Positions 34,501 to 42,364 of a DNA stretch of 64,000 nucleotides are shown here, one piece after another. Every line of letters starts with the position of its first letter. Positions within the stretch are counted from its first letter, which is position 1. The DNA comes from Canibacter sp052085365. Its GTDB lineage: Bacteria; Actinomycetota; Actinomycetes; Actinomycetales; Microbacteriaceae. The position numbers and the translations under genes were made by a program. A model generated the notes under the pieces. That model worked only from the letters and a program-made list of their open reading frames with translations. It was not told the DNA's origin and searched no databases. Location of the stretch: assembly GCA_052085365.1 (NCBI GenBank), contig JBQDFP010000005.1, positions 1 through 64,000 of the forward strand, in the 5' to 3' direction.

Positions 34501-35340
34501 TTTCCCGTTACGAGCACGCTTCACAAGATCTTCATACGCGGCCAGGTACTCGTTAAAGTTCAGTGTGTCGGCACGCTTAATCGCGGGCACCATGAGCGTG
34601 CGTGTTCCATCGGGCTTCGGCAGATCAATAGCAATGCCCAACCCGATATGTGCCGGAGAAACCACTGCGGGTTTACCGTCAGCTTCCGCGTAGGCAACAT
34701 TCTGGCTTGGAAACTCTTTCAACGACTGGATGATAGCCCAGCCAATTAAGTGAGTGAACGACACCTTGCCGCCACGACTGCGACGCAGATGGTTATTAAT
34801 CACAATACGGTTATCGATCATGAGCTTTGCCGGCACAGTACGCACACTGGTTGCCGTGGGGATCGTCAAGCTCTGATCCATATTCTTCGAAATCGTACGA
34901 GCAACGCCCTTCAGAGGACTAACTTTGTCCTCTTCGGTTACTGACTGCGATTCCGCAACCTTAGGTTTCGGCGCGTCAGCCGGAATCGGTGCATTGCGCG
35001 GGGCCGTATTCGTGGTTTTTGCTTCTACTGAGCTTGAGGCGCCACTAGTCTGCTTGCGAGCGACCTCATTTTTTGATGGAGCGCTTTTCGGAGTCGAAGA
35101 AGACGCAGGCTTCTGCGAAGAATCCTTTTCAGGAGCCGAAGCATGCTTGCCTGCCTGCTTTGGAGAATCGAGACCCGCGTCAATGTCGCCGCCAGCCGCT
35201 TGAATACGTTCGAGAACTGGCCACCAAGATTCGTCGACTGATTCTTTGTCTGCGACAAATTGTTTGTAGAGTTCTTCAACAAGCCAGGTATTGGCTCCGA
35301 AGTCGTTAGCGGTTCCAGCTGATCCAGCCGTGTCCGTCAC
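31567..35340 (-). CDS. kgd: Multifunctional 2-oxoglutarate decarboxylase/dehydrogenase E1 with fused E2-type domain
   Basis: 1257 residues from GTG 35340 with a GAGGAAGAGGG-rich ribosome-binding region. Domain order: N-terminal E1 helix segment (TWLVEELYKQFVADKE), a Pro/Ala/Ser/Lys linker (~50-125), an E2o-like acyltransferase domain (~125-355, with TYDHRVIQGAGSG near its end) and the thiamine-diphosphate E1 domain (~360-1257, with GMAHRGRLSVLSNI and the ThDP region FNVxN/GDDPE). This fused SucA/OdhA/Kgd architecture is specific to actinomycetes; it converts 2-oxoglutarate to succinyl-CoA within a mixed PDH/ODH complex and is inhibited by the FHA protein OdhI/GarA. Its ThDP need links it to the thiamine importer in this window. 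Confidence 0.97.
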   Translation of the reverse strand: MTDTAGSAGTANDFGANTWLVEELYKQFVADKESVDESWWPVLERIQAAGGDIDAGLDSPKQAGKHASAPEKDSSQKPASSSTPKSAPSKNEVARKQTSGASSSVEAKTTNTAPRNAPIPADAPKPKVAESQSVTEEDKVSPLKGVARTISKNMDQSLTIPTATSVRTVPAKLMIDNRIVINNHLRRSRGGKVSFTHLIGWAIIQSLKEFPSQNVAYAEADGKPAVVSPAHIGLGIAIDLPKPDGTRTLMVPAIKRADTLNFNEYLAAYEDLVKRARNGKLTATDFQGATISLTNPGGIGTVHSIPRLMKGQGCIIGVGALEYPAQFQGAASEVLADLGISKTVTLTSTYDHRVIQGAGSGEFLKLVHERLAGGHDFYEDIFAAIRLPYSPVRWAQDIHVDERGSLDKNTRVQELINSYRVRGHLMADVDPLEYHQHSHPDLEIETHGLTFWDLDREFVTGGMGGQQKMLLRDILGVLRDSYCRKIGVEYMHIQDPDQREWLREKLEVKYTKPDHDHQLRILEKLNEAEAFETFLQTKYVGQKRFSLEGGESLIPLLDSMLIEAAEDGVDSVDVGMAHRGRLSVLSNIAGKSYGQIFREFEGSQAAAGASGDVKYHLGASGVFTAPNGTQVPIHLAANPSHLEVVNGVLGGVVRAKQDLKPIGSFTTLPILVHGDAAFAGQGIVYEILQMSQLRGYRTGGTIHIVVNNQVGFTTLPVDSRSSVYSTDVGKTVQSPIFHVNGDDPESVVHVAKLAYQFRQRFHKDVIIDLVCYRRRGHNEGDDPSMTQPLMYDLIEAKQSTRKLFSKSLVGRGDITEEEYEEAKQNFHSKLQQAFEETHAAQTASVPVATTGGEKSEPAQLQPKLDTAVETAVVEQVGDAYKNKPHGFNVHKKLEQLIDKRWKMTREGNIDWGFGEIIALGSLLMEGTPVRLVGQDARRGTFAQRHAIFHDRVNGQEWLPLLNLSDDQARFWIYDSLLSEYAALAYEYGYSQQREDALVLWEAQFGDFADGAQIVIDEFISSAEQKWGQQSGVVMLLPHGYEGQGPDHSSARIERYLQLCAQNNMTVARPSTPASYFHLLRRQAYARPRRPLIVFTPKAMLRLRGASSSVEEFTSGSFEPVIDDPKVPDPSAVERVIMVSGKTYYDLRAQIDKRDEHRIALIRLEQYYPFAREELLAAVARYGNGNDLVWVQDEPENQGAWPFLADEFRHIDELKHTRVVSRPSSAAPSTGSAKVHAVEQEALIGEALHFDDSESAES

Positions 35341-35402
35341 AGTGCCTGCCCTCTTCCTCGCACGAATAATATTTACGTGTTGTCGCGAATATGACGCAAA
35401 GT

Positions 35403-35420
35403 CTACGCAACCTTGCGTAG
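35403..35420. promoter_or_regulatory. Perfect 8-2-8 inverted repeat upstream of kgd
   Basis: CTACGCAA-CC-TTGCGTAG is a perfect dyad 63-80 bases upstream of the kgd start. Size and symmetry suit a dimeric repressor or activator. It does not match the CRP/GlxR, DtxR or LexA consensus I know. Apart from this dyad and an imperfect GGCCTC/GAGGCC pairing near 35450-35500, I see no gene or RNA family in 35341-35577. Confidence 0.6.
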
Positions 35421-35577
35421 AACAACATCTATTACCCTACGCCTTTTTGGGCCTCGAAGCATTCTCTCGTTGGCATATCGTTATTGGCTGAGAGGCCTCA
35501 AACGAAACTCTTCGGAGTTGTGCTGTGAAGATCCCGAAAAATAAGGGCAAAAAATCATCTGGGGTAGCGTAAACCGG

Positions 35578-35583
35578 TAAGAT
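35578..35583 (+). promoter_or_regulatory. -10 hexamer TAAGAT, leaderless start of leader ORF
   Basis: TAAGAT is followed by nine bases and ATG 35593, the start of a short ORF that ends on the start codon of the CNNM gene. Confidence 0.45.
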
Positions 35584-35592
35584 GATCTCACT

Positions 35593-35694
35593 ATGCCAAG
35601 TCGATCTTCTTCAGCATCGGAGCCTCCTAGTCCGGGCCATTTATGTATTTCACGTCTGATGACCTATGCCGGTGGCACTGAGGTTCATCTGTGA
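35593..35694 (+). CDS. Predicted 33-residue leader peptide overlapping the CNNM gene start
   Basis: The ORF starts at ATG 35593 nine bases after a TAAGAT -10 hexamer and stops at TGA 35692-35694, overlapping the GTG of the CNNM gene as GTGA. The peptide is Ser/Pro-rich at its N-terminus (SASEPPSPG) with no hydrophobic segment. A GAGG sequence inside it (35680-35683) can serve the downstream GTG. If transcription starts where predicted, ribosomes must translate this ORF before reaching the CNNM start, giving translational coupling or attenuation. Leader peptides govern several magnesium transport genes in other bacteria (mgtL, corL), but homology is not implied. Confidence 0.45.
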   Translation: MPSRSSSASEPPSPGHLCISRLMTYAGGTEVHL

Positions 35695-37067
35695 ACGAGT
35701 GGATTTTACTCGCTATAGGGTTGTTGCTCACACTGGGCACTGGCATGTTCGTTGCCGCAGAGTTTTCAATGGTGGCGCTCGACCGTCAAGATCTGGAACG
35801 TCGTCGAGACGCAGGTGAAAAGGGATACAACAGCGTTATTAAAGCGTTGGCGCATACGTCGACCCACCTTTCGAGCGCGCAGCTCGGTATTACACTCACG
35901 ACGCTTCTTGCTGGCTATACACTCGAGCCCGCGCTCACCACTTTTTTAGAAGAACCATTCGCGGCGTTAGGTATCTCAGAAAGCATTAGGCATGTCATTA
36001 GCGTCCCTGTCGCGGTGACCATCGCAACCATACTTTCGATGATTATCGGTGAGCTCGTACCAAAAAACTTCGCGATCGCGCGGCCGAATAGCACTGCGAA
36101 GGTTGTGGTGCCTGGTCAGCTTGGTTTCACGACTGTGTTTAAACCTGCGGTGATGGGGCTCAACGGCAGCGCCAACAAACTTTTACGAATGATCGGTATC
36201 GAACCTAAAGAAGAACTTTCTGGTGCCAGAAGCGCTGATGAACTTTCTGCGCTCGTCAGGCACAGTGCGAGCGCGGGAACCCTCGAGCAGGGCACGGCAA
36301 CGTTGCTTGACCGTGCGATTCGGTTCAGTGAGCTATCAGCAGACGACGTTATGACTCCGCGTATGCGTATGCAGACCATTCAACGCCTGCAACCGGCTAA
36401 AGAAGTTCTTGAGCTTGCGGGACGAACCGGGTTCTCACGGTTTCCAGTCATTGATGAGGACCGAGATGATGTGGTTGGTGTCGTACATGTGAAGCAGGCC
36501 GTGGCCGTGCCACGGGCCAAACGTGGCGATGTGCCAGTGGCGGCACTCACCGAAGAACTTGCTCGGGTGCCTGACACGATGTCGCTCGATATCTTGCTGC
36601 AGGACCTGCGCGGCGCCGGCTACCAGTGCGCGGTAGTCATCGACGAGTATGGCGGAACCGCAGGGTTTGTGACGCTCGAGGACCTCGTGGAAGAGATTGT
36701 CGGTGAAGTTGCCGACGAACATGACCGGGCTCAGGCCGGGGTTGTGAGTTCAGATAATGCACTCTTAATTCCGGCAGAACTTCGTCCGGACGAGGTTCGT
36801 GAGCAAGCTGATCTCGAGATTCCTGAAGATCCTGACTACGACACGGTCGCGGGATTCATCCTCTACGTACTGGGTAGGATCCCTGAACTCGGTGACGAGG
36901 TACCGCTTCCAGCCGGGGGTATTTTGCGCGTGGAGCGTATGGATGGTCGTCGAGTATCACGGGTGCGCTACATCCCGACTCGGGTGTTGGCTTCAGAAGA
37001 TACGGCGCCATCCACGGGTGCGATACCGACGTTGAAAGCACCGAGCCGAGGGGGTGAAGACCGATGA
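35691..37067 (+). CDS. CNNM/CorC (hemolysin C)-family transporter, full-length
   Basis: 458 residues from GTG 35691. Domains: DUF21/CNNM membrane domain with three to four segments (~1-185, including FVAAEFSMVALDRQDLERRR and GELVPKNFAIARP), a CBS pair (~205-330, DDVMTPRMRM and IDEYGGTAGFVTLEDLVEEIVGE) and a C-terminal CorC_HlyC domain (~350-430). The family exports Mg2+ or other divalent cations. It is preceded by a coupled leader ORF and followed by a second CNNM gene (ATGA overlap), so both are probably made together. Confidence 0.93.
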   Translation: MNEWILLAIGLLLTLGTGMFVAAEFSMVALDRQDLERRRDAGEKGYNSVIKALAHTSTHLSSAQLGITLTTLLAGYTLEPALTTFLEEPFAALGISESIRHVISVPVAVTIATILSMIIGELVPKNFAIARPNSTAKVVVPGQLGFTTVFKPAVMGLNGSANKLLRMIGIEPKEELSGARSADELSALVRHSASAGTLEQGTATLLDRAIRFSELSADDVMTPRMRMQTIQRLQPAKEVLELAGRTGFSRFPVIDEDRDDVVGVVHVKQAVAVPRAKRGDVPVAALTEELARVPDTMSLDILLQDLRGAGYQCAVVIDEYGGTAGFVTLEDLVEEIVGEVADEHDRAQAGVVSSDNALLIPAELRPDEVREQADLEIPEDPDYDTVAGFILYVLGRIPELGDEVPLPAGGILRVERMDGRRVSRVRYIPTRVLASEDTAPSTGAIPTLKAPSRGGEDR

Positions 37068-38110
37068 GCGACTGGGCAGGAATTATTTGGCTTTTTGTGC
37101 TGCTGGCAGTAAACGCATTTTTCGTTGGAGCAGAATTCGCGGTTATCTCGGCTCGACGTTCTCAGGTCGAGCCCAAGGCTGATGCGGGCTCTCGCTCAGC
37201 GAAGACTGCCCTTTGGGCCATGGAGCATGCAACTCTCATGCTCGCAACCTGTCAGCTCGGCATCACGATCTGTTCACTGTTGATTCTGAACGTGTCAGAA
37301 CCCGCGATCCACCATCTTCTTGCTGGTCCGCTTGAGTTGGTCGGGCTCTCAGAGACAGCGGTTTCAATCTCCAGTTTCATTATCGCGCTGCTGCTCGTGT
37401 CGTACTTGCATGTGGTGTTGGGGGAGATGGTGCCGAAAAACGCGGCGTTCTCAATGCCAGACAAAGCTGTTCTACTGCTGGCACCACCGCTTGTGTTTGT
37501 ATCCCGAGTGTTTAGTCCCATAATTCGGGCGCTGAACGCGATAGCGAACGGGGCACTCAAACTGTTCGGTGTTGAACCCAAATCTGAAGCAAACAGTACG
37601 TTCACACTCGATGAAGTGGCGAGCATCGTGAACTTTTCAACACAAGAGGGAACCCTCGAAGATAACACCGGTACGCTCTCGAATGCTTTCGAATTTACGA
37701 CGAAGAAAGCAATCGATTTGCTGGTGCCGAAGGACCAGCTGATTTCTATCCCGGAGTCAGCGACACCGCTGGACGTCGAGGCCGCAGTCACCCGTCACGG
37801 GTTTTCACGTTACCCACGACTCGACAGCGACGGTCAATTGGACGGCTACGTCCACATTAAAGACCTGCTTCGCTTGGGCGATCACCGTCTTGAAGAGCCG
37901 ATTCCAGCAAAACGGGTTCGACTCATGTTGACCGTCGGTGCGCAAACCGAAATTGAAGATGTACTCGCAAAGATGCAGATTGCGGGTGCCCATATGGCGA
38001 AAATGTACAACGCTGACGGAACTGAACTGGGTGTGATCTTCTTAGAAGACATTATTGAAGAACTGGTTGGAGAGGTGAACGACGCAACTCGTCGCCAACG
38101 ATTCGGCTGA
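37064..38110 (+). CDS. CNNM-family transporter lacking the CorC domain
   Basis: 348 residues, starting inside the stop of the preceding CNNM gene. The DUF21 membrane domain (FFVGAEFAVISARRSQVEPK, GEMVPKNAAF) and the CBS pair (ending VIFLEDIIEELVGEVND) are present, but the protein stops just after the CBS module, so the CorC_HlyC domain of its neighbour is absent. Tandem long and short CNNM genes are common in actinomycetes. A heterodimer with the preceding product is plausible since the family works as dimers. Confidence 0.92.
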   Translation: MSDWAGIIWLFVLLAVNAFFVGAEFAVISARRSQVEPKADAGSRSAKTALWAMEHATLMLATCQLGITICSLLILNVSEPAIHHLLAGPLELVGLSETAVSISSFIIALLLVSYLHVVLGEMVPKNAAFSMPDKAVLLLAPPLVFVSRVFSPIIRALNAIANGALKLFGVEPKSEANSTFTLDEVASIVNFSTQEGTLEDNTGTLSNAFEFTTKKAIDLLVPKDQLISIPESATPLDVEAAVTRHGFSRYPRLDSDGQLDGYVHIKDLLRLGDHRLEEPIPAKRVRLMLTVGAQTEIEDVLAKMQIAGAHMAKMYNADGTELGVIFLEDIIEELVGEVNDATRRQRFG

Positions 38111-38155
38111 CCGGCCCCGTGCCTGTGTGTGGCGTGAGCTCAGAACCTATGCGCC

Positions 38156-38773
38156 CTATTCTTTACTGAGATCTTGCGAGTCGTTCACGTCATCCTCTGA
38201 ATAGTGCAGGACAACTTCGACGCGAGTGGTAGAGCCATCTATTTCGATGGGGATGCGGTCAGGCAAATCTATCTCAGCTTTCATATCGATAGTTTCACCG
38301 TTGCTGGTGTCTTGTTCTTCACCGAACTGCGGCGTCACCCACAGCACAAAGTCATCGTCGGTGTATGCGTTATATTTCACGGTTCCTACCGCGGCAAGAT
38401 TGGAGCCCGGATCACCTTCAGGACGCAACACAACGGGTTCGTTCAACGAAAACGAGAATTTCTGGCCGGCCCTGAGGGAACTCGAGAGATCCATTTCAGT
38501 AATCATGCCGTCACGGAACACGAGCGAACCGTCGGCATTGAACTGAGATGTGTCGACCGTTGGCTTCCAACCCGGACCCGAACTGTTGAGCGTCATGCTT
38601 TGCAGTGTGAAGGTCACATCTTCAGGTGGTGCAAAGACTTTGCCGTCTTCAGCGGACCTGAGTGGAACACTTGGATCATTACCGAGTGCGTTTGAGACCG
38701 CACATCCCGGAACCACCAGTCCGACTGACACGACAAAAGCAGCTACACACCATGAACGGGTGTTTCGCCTCAT
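38156..38773 (-). CDS. Predicted lipoprotein of unknown function
   Basis: 205 residues with a purine-rich GGAGAGGAAACAGGA ribosome-binding stretch. An Arg-rich start, a hydrophobic segment and the VPGC lipobox (C24) indicate a lipoprotein on the outer membrane face. The mature part is acidic and has beta-rich patterns with alternating hydrophobic residues (VTFTLQSMTLNSSG, KFSFSLNEPVVL), but I recognise no family. It is convergent with the CNNM genes and separated from metX by 140 bases. Confidence 0.75.
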   Translation of the reverse strand: MRRNTRSWCVAAFVVSVGLVVPGCAVSNALGNDPSVPLRSAEDGKVFAPPEDVTFTLQSMTLNSSGPGWKPTVDTSQFNADGSLVFRDGMITEMDLSSSLRAGQKFSFSLNEPVVLRPEGDPGSNLAAVGTVKYNAYTDDDFVLWVTPQFGEEQDTSNGETIDMKAEIDLPDRIPIEIDGSTTRVEVVLHYSEDDVNDSQDLSKE

Positions 38774-38864
38774 GTCCTGTTTCCTCTCCTGCCGTGGTCG
38801 CGTACTGACCTAAGCCTAAGGACACAGGGTGAGAACAGTTTGAAAGATGTCTGTATGCAAACCG

Positions 38865-38905
38865 CGAAAAATTCAGACTGTTGTGTGACGCCGAAAAATT
38901 CGGAC
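38865..38905. repeat. Two direct repeats CGAAAAATTC(A/G)GAC upstream of the lipoprotein gene
   Basis: Copies at 38865-38878 and 38892-38905 agree at 13 of 14 positions with a 27-base period. The second copy also forms a short CCGAA/TTCGG hairpin. It could be a regulator site or a weak terminator after metX; neither can be decided by eye. Confidence 0.5.
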
Positions 38906-38913
38906 CGCGTTAT

Positions 38914-40125
38914 CTATGTTGACGTGGTGAGAAGCCGTTCGAGTTGCTCACCGACGAGTTCAAATTCAATCAAAAAAGAGTCGTGGCCAAACGGTGAATC
39001 AATTCGTGTGGCGCGTTGGCCGTCGAGGCTACCCGGCACACACTGAGCAATACGGTCTTGCCCTTCAAGCATGAAGAGTCGATCACTGGGGATACCTAAA
39101 ATGAGCGTCGGCATAGTCAGCGCTGCAAGAGCCTCGGCGACGCCACCGCGGTCACGACCGACATCGTGAGAGTTCATTGCCTGCACAAGAATGACATAAC
39201 TAGCTGCGTCAAAACGCCGCGTAAATTTATTGCCGTGAAAATCAAGATACGACTCGACCGCATACCTTCCCCCGGCGCCAAGTGGGCTGAGTGCGGATTG
39301 CCAGGATCGGCCAAATCTCGAGTCTAATTCCGTCGCGCTGCGGTAGTTTAGCAATGCAAGCCGTCGAGCAGTAGCGAGACCGTGGTGCGGGCCCTGACCA
39401 TTGGGTGAGTCAAAATAGTTGCCATCAAGATAATTCGGGTCAGAACGAATTGCTTCAAGCTGGACTAGGTTTAAACCGATCTGATCGGCCGTTGTTACCG
39501 GAGGCGCTGCAATAACAGAGAGTCGTTGTGTGCGTTCGGGGTAGTGCAGCGCCCATTCGAGAGCGTGCATGCCTCCCATCGATCCACCAATGACGCTGTG
39601 AAATGAGTTGACGCCAATTGCGTCCGCCCATCGCGCGGTCGCTATGACCTGGTCGCGAATCGTGAGGTACGGAAACCGTCCACCCCATTCGGTGCCATCT
39701 GCTGCGAGCGAGGCCGGGCCGGTTGATCCTTGACAGCCGCCGAGAACGTTGGGGGCGATAATGCAGTACTTGTCGGTGTCGAGTGCGCCCCCGGGGCGTA
39801 CGATCTCATCCCACCAGCCATCGGTCGCATGACCAGCGGTTGCCTGCCCCGCAAGATGACTATCACCCGTGAGTGCATGAAACACCAGGATGATATTGTC
39901 CCGGGCCTCATTCATTTCACCAAAGGTCTCGTATGCAATCGTAGCGTTTGGAATGGAGGAGCCTGCCGCTGTTTCAAAATCTCCAATGCCCACAAAATGG
40001 CGATTACCTGTGGGGTCACCTGAACGCCACGCGCCCGTCACCGGAGGTCGACCGATGAGGGCGCGTAGCTGCGCATCTGTAATGAACTCGGTTGGGTACG
40101 AGTCTTCAGGTGTTTGCCAATCCAT
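38914..40125 (-). CDS. metX: Homoserine O-acetyltransferase
   Basis: 403 residues, alpha/beta-hydrolase fold. The catalytic triad can be placed: nucleophile S182 in VIGGSMGGMHALEW, D348 in GIPSDRLFML and H381 in SPFGHDSF. It acetylates homoserine with acetyl-CoA, the first committed step of methionine synthesis by direct sulfhydrylation. It follows metY by 21 bases on the same strand, and no good ribosome-binding site lies at ATG 40125. The family also includes succinyltransferases; the actinomycete setting with MetY favours acetyl. Confidence 0.95.
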   Translation of the reverse strand: MDWQTPEDSYPTEFITDAQLRALIGRPPVTGAWRSGDPTGNRHFVGIGDFETAAGSSIPNATIAYETFGEMNEARDNIILVFHALTGDSHLAGQATAGHATDGWWDEIVRPGGALDTDKYCIIAPNVLGGCQGSTGPASLAADGTEWGGRFPYLTIRDQVIATARWADAIGVNSFHSVIGGSMGGMHALEWALHYPERTQRLSVIAAPPVTTADQIGLNLVQLEAIRSDPNYLDGNYFDSPNGQGPHHGLATARRLALLNYRSATELDSRFGRSWQSALSPLGAGGRYAVESYLDFHGNKFTRRFDAASYVILVQAMNSHDVGRDRGGVAEALAALTMPTLILGIPSDRLFMLEGQDRIAQCVPGSLDGQRATRIDSPFGHDSFLIEFELVGEQLERLLTTST

Positions 40126-40146
40126 GTAGGTGTTGTATACCTCTAC

Positions 40147-41460
40147 CTAGTTGTTGTTGATGTTTTGGGCAGCGGTGAGTCCCTGTTCGATATCGGCAAT
40201 GATGTCATCGACATTTTCAATGCCCACTGACAACCGTACAAGTCCCGGAGTGACACCTGCGCTCAGCTGCTGTTCGGGTGAAAGCTGGGAATGCGTGGTC
40301 GATGCGGGGTGAATCACCAGGCTACGCACGTCACCAATATTTGCGAGGTGGCTGAACAAGTCAAGATTCTCAACAAATGCTTTACCCGCGTTCACACCAC
40401 CGTTGAGTTCAAATGAGAGCACCGCGCCGGCACCCTTGGGCGCGTATTTGTTTGCTGCCTCGTACCAGGGGCTCGAAGGCAGACCAGCGTAGTACACCGT
40501 TGACACATCGGACCGTGCCTCGAGCCACTCAGCAACCTTCTGTGTATTTTCAACATGACGTTCGATGCGCAGTGAAAGCGTTTCGATGCCCTGCAGAAGG
40601 TTCCATGCGCTCTGTGGTGATAGCGCCGAGCCAAGGTCACGAATCAACTGTGTACGGGCTTTGGTGATATATGCGGGGCCATCTCCGAGTGCTTCGGTGT
40701 AGACGAGACCGTTGTAGGTTTCGTCCGGTGTGGTCAGACCCGGGAAACGTTCAGCGTGCTTGCTCCAGGGGAATGTGCCGCCGTCAACGAGTACGCCACC
40801 GAGGGTGGTGCCGTGGCCGCCGAGGAACTTCGTTGCCGAGTGCGTCACAATGTCGGCGCCGTGCTCGAGCGGGCGAATCAGGTACGGGGTCGCAATGGTG
40901 TTGTCGACGATAAGCGGGACGCCGTTTTCGTGCGCGATATCAGCGACGGTGCGAATATCGAGAATATTAATGCGTGGGTTACCGATGGTTTCAGCGAAGA
41001 ATGCTTTGGTGTTGGGGCGCACTGCGCGTTGCCACTCTGCCGGGTCATCTTGGTTTTCCACGAAAGTGACTTCGATACCGAGCTTTTTCAGCGTGTACGC
41101 GAAGAGGTTATAGGTTCCGCCATAGATGGAGCTTGAAGACACGAAATGATCACCAGCTGCGGCAATATTTAGAATTGCGAAGGTAGATGCTGACTGACCA
41201 CTTGCGAGACCGAGACCGCCAACGCCGCCCTCAAGAGCTGCAACACGTTCTTCGAGCACACTCGTGGTGGGGTTCATGAGACGCGTATAAATGTTGCCCG
41301 GCTCAGTCAGTGCGAACAGCTGTGCGGCGTGATCAGTGTCTTTGAACGCGAAGGAAGTGGTTTGGTAGATCGGCACTGCGCGTGACAGGGTTGTGGGGTC
41401 TACCTGCGCCCCTGAGTGGACCTGCTTAGTTTCAAAACTCCAGGTGTTCTGTTCTGACAT
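40147..41460 (-). CDS. metY: O-acetylhomoserine sulfhydrylase (bifunctional OAH/OAS type)
   Basis: 437 residues with an AAGGAG ribosome-binding site. Fold type I PLP enzyme of the Cys/Met metabolism family; the cofactor lysine is K211 in THSATKFLGGHGTT, and the conserved YTRLMNPTTSVLEERVAALEGG region lies at 58-79. It combines O-acetylhomoserine with sulfide to give homocysteine. It is the first gene of the metYX pair. The upstream region to ung (134 bases) holds two AATATTTG direct repeats (41548-41555, 41571-41578) that may be part of control, but no known SAM riboswitch is seen. Confidence 0.95.
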   Translation of the reverse strand: MSEQNTWSFETKQVHSGAQVDPTTLSRAVPIYQTTSFAFKDTDHAAQLFALTEPGNIYTRLMNPTTSVLEERVAALEGGVGGLGLASGQSASTFAILNIAAAGDHFVSSSSIYGGTYNLFAYTLKKLGIEVTFVENQDDPAEWQRAVRPNTKAFFAETIGNPRINILDIRTVADIAHENGVPLIVDNTIATPYLIRPLEHGADIVTHSATKFLGGHGTTLGGVLVDGGTFPWSKHAERFPGLTTPDETYNGLVYTEALGDGPAYITKARTQLIRDLGSALSPQSAWNLLQGIETLSLRIERHVENTQKVAEWLEARSDVSTVYYAGLPSSPWYEAANKYAPKGAGAVLSFELNGGVNAGKAFVENLDLFSHLANIGDVRSLVIHPASTTHSQLSPEQQLSAGVTPGLVRLSVGIENVDDIIADIEQGLTAAQNINNN

Positions 41461-41590
41461 GACGGCTCCTTATTACGTGTTTGAGCGGATCGTGATTGTG
41501 GAAAGATCACCGTGAGTAAAGCGATCCAGGTTCTCCGTAACCATATGAATATTTGGAAGTCTTCGCAAACAATATTTGAATTGGCAGTAA

Positions 41591-41596
41591 TACGAT
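41591..41596 (+). promoter_or_regulatory. -10 hexamer TACGAT, leaderless start of ung
   Basis: TACGAT is followed by seven bases and ATG 41604. An earlier ATG (41595) overlaps the hexamer and would lie upstream of the transcript start. Confidence 0.45.
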
Positions 41597-41603
41597 GAAA
41601 TCT

Positions 41604-42299
41604 ATGAAACGTTTAGATATCCGCGGGCTTGCTGAACACGGCTTTATTGCTGAAGACTGGGCGGACGCGCTCGAACCAATGAATGACACCCTGGCGCACA
41701 TCGGTGACTTTCTTCGCAGTGAAGATGACGCTGGAGTGCAGGTGCTCCCCGAAGGCGGCAATATTTTGCGTGCGTTCCAGCTTCCGTTACGGGATGTTCG
41801 AGTTCTCATCGTGGGGCAGGACCCGTACCCGACGCCGGGACATCCGATCGGTCTGTCATTTGCTACTGAGAAACACGTGAGACCATTGCCTCGCTCGCTG
41901 CAAAATATTTATCGCGAGCTGAAGGATGATCTGGGTATTTCGCCGGCGACCCACGGGGATTTATCCGCGTGGTCGGCAAATGGGGTGATGCTGTTGAACC
42001 GTGTGTTGACTGTTCGGGCAGGTGCGGCAGCCTCACACCGAAGGCGGGGTTGGGAAGCATTTACCGAACATGCGATTCGATCGTTGGTGGACCGTGGAGG
42101 TCCGCTTGTAGCAATACTGTGGGGAAATGACGCGCGGTCGTTAAAACCTTTGCTAAATGGTGTCGGGGTGATTGAAAGCGCGCACCCTTCTCCGTTGTCG
42201 GCTTCGCGTGGATTTTTTGGCTCTCGGCCTTTCAGCCGGGCGAACGATTTTCTCACCAAACAGGGGGCTGCACCGATCGATTGGCGCGTGGAGAAATAA
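41604..42299 (+). CDS. ung: Uracil-DNA glycosylase
   Basis: 231 residues from ATG 41604. Family 1 UDG that removes uracil from DNA. The water-activating loop VGQDPYPTPGHPIGLSF (D73 catalytic) and the leucine/serine loop HPSPLSASRGFFGSRPFS, with the DNA-inserting region, are intact. It is divergent from metY and ends at the hairpin 42301-42335. An in-frame ATG three codons upstream is possible but overlaps the predicted -10. Confidence 0.96.
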   Translation: MKRLDIRGLAEHGFIAEDWADALEPMNDTLAHIGDFLRSEDDAGVQVLPEGGNILRAFQLPLRDVRVLIVGQDPYPTPGHPIGLSFATEKHVRPLPRSLQNIYRELKDDLGISPATHGDLSAWSANGVMLLNRVLTVRAGAAASHRRRGWEAFTEHAIRSLVDRGGPLVAILWGNDARSLKPLLNGVGVIESAHPSPLSASRGFFGSRPFSRANDFLTKQGAAPIDWRVEK

Positions 42300-42300
42300 G

Positions 42301-42335
42301 TTTGGGGTCCCGCCGCGCTGCGACGAGACCCCAAA
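42301..42335. terminator. Bidirectional hairpin between ung and succinate-semialdehyde dehydrogenase gene
   Basis: TTTGGGGTC pairs with GACCCCAAA with an extended inner CG stem. Convergent genes flank it. The reverse-strand side is followed by CTTATTTCTC; the plus side is less T-rich. Confidence 0.75.
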
Positions 42336-42364
42336 TCTAACGCTGAATGCACTATTGGCGAGTA

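Noticed and set aside
35421..35690. Magnesium (M-box) or manganese (yybP-ykoY) riboswitch before the CNNM genes
   Set aside because: The conserved blocks of these aptamers are not present; only imperfect pairing and the leader ORF are seen.
41461..41594. SAM riboswitch upstream of metY
   Set aside because: No SAM-I, SAM-II or SAM-IV core blocks are recognisable; only two AATATTTG repeats.
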